Source: a virus
DNA: 29,070 nt
IMG/VR virus record: IMGVR_UViG_3300024518_001259
Span: 1 to 29,070 of that record
Strand: one strand, 5' to 3'
Shown here: positions 23,901 through 29,070 of the stretch, in pieces
How positions within the stretch are numbered: position 1 is the stretch's first letter
Layout: every line of letters starts with the position of its first letter
Notes under the pieces: generated by a model
Databases searched by the model: none
Told to the model about the DNA's origin: nothing
Seen by the model: only the letters and a program-made list of their open reading frames with translations
Translations under genes and position numbers: made by a program

Positions 23901-24835
23901 TGATAGAAATGGAAGTCCAGACACCAGATGGGAGAGGAAATCTGCGAGCAGGGGCTGCAGACGATAACAAATCTGTCTTAATATCCGACTCATACCTTCC
24001 TGATGACCTCCAGGATACTGGACTCGGAACTAAAATGTATTCTGAGTTGATCGATCAATCTTTTAAAGAAGGGTTTGACGTTGTGTATTCAGACTCAACC
24101 GTTTCTCCAAGTGCAGACCGTGTGTATCAATCCCTTAAAAAACAAGGGTATTCTGTCATACCTGATCCATCAGTAACGACGAAGGGGACTGACAAAGTAT
24201 CTAAGAAAGCCGTCTACGCAGTGGTGGCGGATAAAGAGACTAACCCTAACTTCGTGAATAAGGAAGTATCTACTAAAGCAACTTCCTCAATCGCAGATGG
24301 CCTCTTAGCAGATAGGACTCAAGTGGTTGATAATATCAAACAGTCACTCGACTCAAGGGAGAACACCTTGTTTGACTTATCGATGGAAGACCTACGCTCT
24401 GATATAAGTAAATCAGGATTTTTTACTCACGGTGGAGGGATCGGTGTTAAAAAGAACAAAGCTAAATTTTCTAAAAGAGTTAAAAAAGCTGTCCCCGACA
24501 TCACGGTAGGGCAAGTGAACGACATCTACAATATGGTTTCTATAGCAGTCCGTGACGGGAGGACTCATTTTAAAAAGAATAACTTAGTAGAAAACAAAGT
24601 CACTCAACTCAGGAAAAAGATCAATGCGAGGGGGGATAAACCTGATGGGATCGTGTGGTCTAACTTTGATGAGAGTGATGTAGAAATTTTTAAAGTAGGG
24701 GATAAGGATATAAAAGACGTTCTACAAAGCATAGAAAAAGTAGGGGTAGATAAATTTCGAATCTACGAAGATTCTTTTAACAGAATTGTAATCAAAGAGA
24801 AAGAAAAAATACCAAACCCCTACCACCTAATCTAA
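20990..24835 (+). CDS. Giant internal virion protein with zincin and GNAT-like domains
   Basis: 1281 residues from the ATG at 20990; a GTG at 20936 would overlap the previous gene. Two GGGYIEF repeats lie at 15-21 and 29-35. Residues about 180-440 are Ala/Gly-rich amphipathic helices, as in membrane-penetrating ejection proteins. A zinc-peptidase motif HEVGH is at 528-532 (after IDSVVL), with DEYLAD at 605-610 offering E606 as a possible third ligand. Around residues 970-1080, LQDTGLGTKMYSELIDQSF and SDSTVSPSADRVYQSLKKQG fit the acetyl-CoA-binding motif of GNAT acetyltransferases. The likely role is a multi-domain protein ejected into the host at infection, locally degrading or modifying targets. 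Domain motifs are seen; activities are not proven. No lysozyme or transglycosylase motif was seen. Confidence 0.75.
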   Translation: MPIEYADQKSVHSLGGGYIEFDDDATGEGGGYIEFENQVMDRRFETPDPRKQSFTEFKLMKSREADTSLYEDATEFMNGVATGIGQLFRMGMNATEEGYEAIQRGEYDKLAMSGVEGVAKGIFDTTNLAESIAGNVGDYFVDDETALFRQFSRAKEERDDFETREAGLVFDQEQTFKNLTEVGSVVLDPLNLIGLGLTSKVAKASKLGQTAIKAGNLLDMPANLTRKALRGSLKGGAKGAAILASASAKPLRVLSKGAEKAENIIGIPNDAITGVVSKTLGISPSDAGLLRHATPVGQLATPLAPLATAELGAKAAKIGLGGAANLADDAAALFNALGDPSRQLRFIEKAIQDKSISPATRKALSIAGSGGTKAMDLAFNSLSNGASAASLQGIFAAMAGQNPNEVGQAVGTGLAFGGVMPFGPKGGADQAARDKGSISYLQAKFSKDQMDNFNKLPDNSQKLVASLLESGIEANVILQDKKTFTDTYNRESGQSVKSLDTAGFIAENGSIFVNSDAKSVDIDSVVLHEVGHRVAREMVLENRGGSIVGLRNEILKDFQSPTGTELTTTSGAKVKVGGVLEKFYKDYNSQVADQHKIKDADTLVDEYLADSLGVLFDETDFNAVEAMRKTPGTLEMLSRTSHAMLSKLGLVDPETGGKMKNFTPISKSLVKNPMIQRALKNHASLDKAIELHAGDRAKSVKRRSGQSDESVIRGQDVDPGEVFIASDLDISQPGVKKIVGNYFNNTIVEPRQAAPGKTGENIGSVIADSYFDAVGATPTMRRVATGFEKAIAEVGSVKFWKKKGKNDFQVKEGVPFGFIINQSNGNISVKYWNQLNLNKLLSDLKSKGLIDSVKSMQTQIEAARQRNAQGQNISNEKIAALFGALPDTLSTKDAKSIAMLAQKRGGVFEQVSIKDIRAFKDHNTPGMGVRHYNALMNMRPDGGVPVNGGDKTHSAINEGLNVSSVNEGGHLIEMEVQTPDGRGNLRAGAADDNKSVLISDSYLPDDLQDTGLGTKMYSELIDQSFKEGFDVVYSDSTVSPSADRVYQSLKKQGYSVIPDPSVTTKGTDKVSKKAVYAVVADKETNPNFVNKEVSTKATSSIADGLLADRTQVVDNIKQSLDSRENTLFDLSMEDLRSDISKSGFFTHGGGIGVKKNKAKFSKRVKKAVPDITVGQVNDIYNMVSIAVRDGRTHFKKNNLVENKVTQLRKKINARGDKPDGIVWSNFDESDVEIFKVGDKDIKDVLQSIEKVGVDKFRIYEDSFNRIVIKEKEKIPNPYHLI

Positions 24836-24836
24836 T

Positions 24837-27002
24837 CTAATCCGTAATCTTCCACAGTCGGAATCCCTTCCGTCCTTTTACTGTTACGTTACGGTCTATC
24901 CAATCAGCTCCCTGACTTTCCAGTCTCTTGATAGCATTACCTAAGCTTCGATTGTTCACACCTTCTAGGACCTTCTTACCACCACCGTCACCAGTGAATA
25001 GCTGCTCGATGTTATGCATCAGCTCTATCAAACTACCATGCCAGAAGTCCTCCTTCGTCTCGTATAGGAAATACTCTCTCCTCCACTTATCGATGATCTC
25101 TTCTATTGGAGCATACTCTGACATAGAACGAGCTTCTTCCATTAGGGAAGGTTCGATGAATGCTTTAACTGTGAACCGTGAAGCTCCTATCACTTCCTTA
25201 TTAGGAACGTAGTCATACAACCAACGTGCGAAGTATTGCAACTCCTTCTCGATAACATCTTCTACATTTGCAGGGAACGTAAAGTTCTCCAACTCATCAG
25301 CGCACTTTAATATCAGCACCTTATCAACATTGGACATATCCATATTGGGTAGAGTTGCCATACTCTCAGCGTCAGTGTTACACGTCACAATGATCTTCCC
25401 TAACCATAGTAATTCCATCGGTCCTTTATACATCTTCCGGTATGAGATAGAGTGGTTCGCTATTACTTTCTTAAGGATAGCAGCAAACTTATTCCTCTGC
25501 TGTTGAGATGTTGTGTTCTCTTGGTCGTCAATTGTAGCCAGACCTGTAGTGATAATGTTCTCATTAAATGGTTCTGTCCCCATGAAGTAACCACTCGCCA
25601 CTGAATGACCTCCCAATAGTTTAGACATCAGGAATGTGCTGAACAATGTCTTACCAATCCCAGTGCCTCCCACTAAGAATAGGCATGGAAGCTTAATAGG
25701 CTTCCCCAACTTAGCACTGCGGAAAGCATGATGCATCCAAGCGAATAGGTAATCCTTCTGCTGAGGCGTAGACTTATGCAGTATACACAACAACCAAGCA
25801 GCAATGAATGGGAAGTTCTCTCCCCATTTCTGCGGTTCCTCTGCCATAGCATGAGCGAAGCATGTATTAGTGTTCAGGTATATTTTACCATCCCTCCTTA
25901 CAATGGGTTGATCACTATACAAGGTCGGCATCAACCCATTCACTCGGTTATGTGTCTCGATGTGGGTCAATGCACACTTAACTTCACTGGGTATCCCATT
26001 GATCGAACGGCTTGAGAGGTTAAAATTCACTTCCAGGAATCTTTTAATCACCTCTGTGCCATCGTCAAGCCACTCATTATGCTCAGTCCCATCCTTCTTT
26101 CGGTAGTAACTCTTCCCATCAAAGTATAATCCTGCTACAGATCCCCCGATACGATTAGCTTGATGCCTCCGAACAAAAGAAGATCCGAGCATACGCTCAT
26201 CACTCCAAGGTAAGAACCCTCCACCGTCAGCAAAGAATTGTATCCCCTGTGGATGAAGCACTGCAGAGTTAGGAACACTCTTAGCATCCCTACCGTCCAA
26301 CATCCAGAAGCATGGACCACGAGAGCCGAAGCTGAAGTTCGTCCACATCCCAGGATAGGTTTCATCCATCCCAGTTTGTATAGCTTCTATTGGTAATGAT
26401 GGATGACCATCTGAGAAGCCGGAGGTAGATGCCGATACTTCATACTGTATATGGTGAAGTAAGTTTGCTTCTACAGGTTGGACCGCTTCAAAGGCTTTCC
26501 AATTAGTTCCTAGTTCATAGTATTGTGATTCCTCACTGATGCATTTATCCAATCCAGGTAGAAGCTTATCTATCTTTGCAACTTTCTTAAAATATGCAAT
26601 GAATTTCTTGAACAATGTCTTGGTAAAGAAGGAGATCGGCTCCTCGAATACCCAGATTAATCTAATACCACCGCTGAACGTAGATGATATGTATGATGGT
26701 TTGTAATCAATCGCCCAACGTTTCTTTATCCCTGCAATCGCTTCGTCGATGTCCATCTCTGCATCGTAATCCGCTACGATCCCGTGCAGCTTTATCGCAT
26801 CGTTCGATTTCGATACTCTGACATGGGGGTTTAGCCCTTCGATTGCCGAGAAAAATACGTGGTCCGTGTCGTCGCATGATGCCCAGTTAAGATATTCCTT
26901 CTTGGAAGGAAAGTCTGGTCGTGGTGTTCGGTTGACGAGGTCTGTTACACATATCTCTGTTGTTTTTGATGATTTAAGGTTGGCAATATAATATAGTTTC
27001 AT
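24837..27002 (-). CDS. Primase-helicase (AEP-type primase plus SF3/D5-like helicase)
   Basis: 721 residues from the ATG overlapping the polymerase stop (ATGA at 27002-26999). The N-terminal part has features of archaeo-eukaryotic primases: an acidic pair in LHGIVADYDAEM (D78 and D80) and STFSGGIRLIWVFEE (107-121). The C-terminal ATPase has Walker A GGTGIGKT (445-452), Walker B ATIDDQEN (489-496) and a sensor-like KIIVTCNTD (536-544), as in virus D5/superfamily 3 helicases. It would synthesise primers and unwind DNA at the phage fork next to the polymerase. A longer in-frame start upstream adds 19 residues inside the polymerase gene and is less likely. Helicase assignment is strong, primase assignment moderate. 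Confidence 0.8.
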   Translation of the reverse strand: MKLYYIANLKSSKTTEICVTDLVNRTPRPDFPSKKEYLNWASCDDTDHVFFSAIEGLNPHVRVSKSNDAIKLHGIVADYDAEMDIDEAIAGIKKRWAIDYKPSYISSTFSGGIRLIWVFEEPISFFTKTLFKKFIAYFKKVAKIDKLLPGLDKCISEESQYYELGTNWKAFEAVQPVEANLLHHIQYEVSASTSGFSDGHPSLPIEAIQTGMDETYPGMWTNFSFGSRGPCFWMLDGRDAKSVPNSAVLHPQGIQFFADGGGFLPWSDERMLGSSFVRRHQANRIGGSVAGLYFDGKSYYRKKDGTEHNEWLDDGTEVIKRFLEVNFNLSSRSINGIPSEVKCALTHIETHNRVNGLMPTLYSDQPIVRRDGKIYLNTNTCFAHAMAEEPQKWGENFPFIAAWLLCILHKSTPQQKDYLFAWMHHAFRSAKLGKPIKLPCLFLVGGTGIGKTLFSTFLMSKLLGGHSVASGYFMGTEPFNENIITTGLATIDDQENTTSQQQRNKFAAILKKVIANHSISYRKMYKGPMELLWLGKIIVTCNTDAESMATLPNMDMSNVDKVLILKCADELENFTFPANVEDVIEKELQYFARWLYDYVPNKEVIGASRFTVKAFIEPSLMEEARSMSEYAPIEEIIDKWRREYFLYETKEDFWHGSLIELMHNIEQLFTGDGGGKKVLEGVNNRSLGNAIKRLESQGADWIDRNVTVKGRKGFRLWKITD

Positions 27003-28960
27003 TTGCAATAGTGGTCGGTTTCTATTATGTCGACATCGAGGGGCATGTCTGTAGCCCACTCAGGAGAGGTCATTATTATATTACGTATCTCTACAGCCGA
27101 TACACTTTTGTCTACTTCTATTATGTATTCATCGTATACATGCCAGATTACTGGGTGTCCAGCTTTTTCTAAAGCGAGTAATCGATCAGCGAATACTTCA
27201 CGAGCATTTGCTTGGCACTCATTCTCCACAAGTTTCCCACCGTATAGACGTTCTTGCCTACTTGGAAGAGAAACGATCCCTTTTTGGAAGCCCGCAGAAA
27301 CATCGAAATATTTATATGTCCGTCCGGACATAAGCTTCACAATCATATCACTGTCGTCAGCTAATTTCATCTGCTTCTCCCTGTCTGCCCACAGTTTAAT
27401 GATGTGGAGATTGGTAGCACGGAACTTTTTAACCTGGAGCCACGAGTTCACCCATATGTTTTTCTTCTTACGGTCAAATGAGTCAAAAGCTTTAGCCTTC
27501 TCATCATTACCACGTCCATATCGTAAAGCAGATTTGAATTTCTTCTCCTCCTCTTCTTTAACATCAGCTGTGAAGATTAGATCGAAGTCACTCTGTGGTA
27601 TATACATAGGGGCCATATATATGAACTTCTCCCATCCTGCACCGTAACCTAATGCTAGAACACGAGCTTTAGCAAATGCATACATCGTAGGGTTTTCACT
27701 CTTTAGGACACCTCCTGTCCAACCCATTGTGATTCGAGCATGAGCTTCGTATGGTGACATCCCTTCTCTCATCAGGTCCAGCATCTTGAAGTCGCCAGCC
27801 ATATGTGCCATGCAGCGAGGTTCAATCTGTGCCAAGTCAGCAATGATATACTTCTTACCTTTCGTAGGGGTGAACAGAGATCTGAATGACATCTCTTCTC
27901 CCTGAAAAGTGTAAGGAGCTTTGATTAAGTTCAGCATGTTGACACCCTTTGGAGTCTCATCATCAGAAGTGTATCCACGTTTACCTGCCCAACGTCCTGT
28001 GTGAGCTCCAAAGTAAAGGAGCTCGTGTTCCATTCTACCATCAGGTCTAAGCCGTTGTTCAATAGCCTGAGATAATCTAAACAACCTATTCACTTTACGT
28101 AGCTCTTGGATGATCTTAATCAATGGGAATGATTCTCCATGCTCAGCTTCCCATGCTTGGAACTCAGGTGATTTGACATCCGTAGACTCAGGCATTGGAA
28201 CACCTGCATCACGAGCAGCTTTAGCTAACTCACTTGGTGATGTCAATGGTTTCAATCTTGGCTCTCCCCCCTTCATCCTAACTCTACCTGTCGGCGTGAG
28301 TTCAGTCTCTCCAGACCAAGGGATCTCAGACTCAAGTTCCCATACACGTTTGCCTAAGTTTTTAATCCATCTGTGCAGCTTGTCGGTATCGATACCAACT
28401 CCACGCTCAGTGATCAGGGTTGTGTGCTGAGATAGTTCTCTCTCATGCTCAGGCCATTTCTCTTGGAACTTTTTCCAGAACTTCAGAGCCAACCGAGCAT
28501 CATCCATCGCATACTTTTGCAATCCTCTCTTCTTCTCGTCATTCAGCTCATGATATTGGACCCCACACATATCAGATCGCACCGTCTTATCCATAGTGTG
28601 ATCCATGAATTGTTTAGTAGCACCAGCTAATGATCTGGGTCCCTGAATGTATACAGCCAGGTCAGCAGTGTTCATCCAGCATAGTGGGCGTGCTTTGATG
28701 TTGTGGATCTCAGCGATACGTTCAAACACGAACTTATCAAATGTCACATTATGTGCTACCCATATGTGACCGTCAATCTGTTCCCAGGGAAATGTGACAG
28801 GGTCGCTATATATACAGAAATTATTAGTAGCAATGGCCACCAGGTAGGGATCAAATTTCTCATGATTTACATAGTGGTAGTAGCTCATGTTAGCTACGGA
28901 ATATTCTTTGTCGTAGTATGTCTCGAAGTCGATACATACAGCAGGAGTATCTAAGTTCAT
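26999..28960 (-). CDS. Family A DNA polymerase with 3'-5' exonuclease
   Basis: 653 residues from the ATG at 28960; AAAGG seven bases upstream supports it over an in-frame TTG two codons earlier. The exonuclease has Exo I D11/E13 (CIDFETYY), Exo II D75 (AHNVTFDKF) and Exo III Y150/D154 (YAMDDARL). The polymerase has TGRWAGKRG (about 321-329), motif A DLAQIEPR (375-382; the usual form is DYSQIELR), motif B FAKARVLALGYGAG (429-442) and motif C VYDEY (608-612; D610, E611). The position matching E. coli Pol I Phe762 is Leu435. There is no 5'-3' exonuclease domain, as usual for phage enzymes. It replicates phage DNA with proofreading, coupled to the primase-helicase downstream. Confidence 0.92.
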   Translation of the reverse strand: MNLDTPAVCIDFETYYDKEYSVANMSYYHYVNHEKFDPYLVAIATNNFCIYSDPVTFPWEQIDGHIWVAHNVTFDKFVFERIAEIHNIKARPLCWMNTADLAVYIQGPRSLAGATKQFMDHTMDKTVRSDMCGVQYHELNDEKKRGLQKYAMDDARLALKFWKKFQEKWPEHERELSQHTTLITERGVGIDTDKLHRWIKNLGKRVWELESEIPWSGETELTPTGRVRMKGGEPRLKPLTSPSELAKAARDAGVPMPESTDVKSPEFQAWEAEHGESFPLIKIIQELRKVNRLFRLSQAIEQRLRPDGRMEHELLYFGAHTGRWAGKRGYTSDDETPKGVNMLNLIKAPYTFQGEEMSFRSLFTPTKGKKYIIADLAQIEPRCMAHMAGDFKMLDLMREGMSPYEAHARITMGWTGGVLKSENPTMYAFAKARVLALGYGAGWEKFIYMAPMYIPQSDFDLIFTADVKEEEEKKFKSALRYGRGNDEKAKAFDSFDRKKKNIWVNSWLQVKKFRATNLHIIKLWADREKQMKLADDSDMIVKLMSGRTYKYFDVSAGFQKGIVSLPSRQERLYGGKLVENECQANAREVFADRLLALEKAGHPVIWHVYDEYIIEVDKSVSAVEIRNIIMTSPEWATDMPLDVDIIETDHYCK

Positions 28961-28978
28961 CTCCAAACCTTTCTATAG

Positions 28979-29014
28979 AAAAAAGAATCGGAGGTAGGAA
29001 TAAACCTACCCCCG
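28979..29014 (-). terminator. Intrinsic terminator or attenuator upstream of polymerase
   Basis: On the minus strand a stem of nine pairs plus one mismatch (arms 28989-28998 and 29005-29014) encloses a 6-nt loop and is followed by a run of six T (28984-28979). Only 18 nt separate the run from the polymerase ATG at 28960. It either ends a gene beyond the window or acts as an attenuator in the polymerase leader. Confidence 0.75.
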
Positions 29015-29070
29015 AAGCTGTGATCTGGGTTATTTTTTCAGGTTTGGAAAAAGTGATTCTATTTCACTCT
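28989..29070. other. Right-end intergenic sequence
   Basis: Apart from the terminator hairpin, this stretch has a T6 run at 29033-29038 and a short AGTGA/TCACT inverted repeat near 29054-29068. No gene is visible before the window ends. Confidence 0.4.

Noticed and set aside
27027-27647. 206-codon plus-strand frame opposite the polymerase
   Set aside because: Antisense shadow of a clear DNA polymerase gene; Ser-rich, without domain or ribosome binding site.
28961-28984. CTATAG near the polymerase start as a T7-like phage promoter
   Set aside because: Only a short core matches, no repeated copies were seen, and no single-subunit RNA polymerase gene is in the window.
29054-29068. AGTGA/TCACT hairpin at the right edge
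   Set aside because: Five-base arms with A/T-rich loop and cut by the window end; too weak to call.
1-29070. tRNA genes, CRISPR arrays, transposons or integrase
   Set aside because: None found on reading both strands; repeats seen are tandem or regulatory, not CRISPR or terminal inverted repeats of an insertion sequence.

Overview
The window is a 29-kb piece of a tailed double-stranded DNA phage genome (Caudoviricetes). It is most likely podovirus-like: there is a complete head module, a nozzle-type tail protein, small fibres and large ejection-type internal proteins, but no tape measure, sheath or long-tail tube gene. It is almost wholly coding, with genes packed by ATGA or TAATG overlaps. 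I cannot name the host. The only very strong Shine-Dalgarno sequences precede 8099, 17521 and 19105; most other starts are translationally coupled or preceded by A/T-rich leaders. No tRNA, CRISPR array, integrase or insertion sequence was seen.

Left end (1-1166): a 315-bp non-coding control region holds an imperfect ~48-bp direct repeat, each copy with a TTGAGCTCAA palindrome, then a promoter-like element overlapped by an ATTGAGA/TCTCAAT inverted repeat. These precede a helix-turn-helix protein (316-843). A second promoter (CTGACA-18-TATAAT) at its 3' end gives a ~300-nt leader before the packaging operon.

Packaging and head (1167-8569): a putative DNA-binding protein, a 66-residue protein shaped like sigma factor region 4, the large terminase, portal, a small unknown, an acidic scaffold, an SU10-type major capsid protein and a probable decoration protein. 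The module ends in a strong intrinsic terminator.

Connector, tail and fibres (8633-17073): a neck/adaptor protein and a large nozzle-like protein share four copies of one small beta-domain. Between them lie a fibre with YadA-like repeats, several small virion proteins, and two membrane proteins that are holin candidates. Two short fibre-like proteins follow. A cupin protein and a SET-domain protein come next (17073-17919).

Internal virion proteins (17922-24835): three large ejection-type proteins. The last (1281 aa) carries an HEVGH zinc-peptidase motif and a GNAT-like acetyltransferase segment.

Replication (24837-28960, minus strand): a family A DNA polymerase with proofreading exonuclease, with Leu at the position equivalent to E. 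coli Pol I Phe762, is coupled by an ATGA overlap to a primase-helicase. An intrinsic terminator lies only ~20 nt upstream of the polymerase start. The replication and virion gene blocks converge tail to tail with one base between stop codons.
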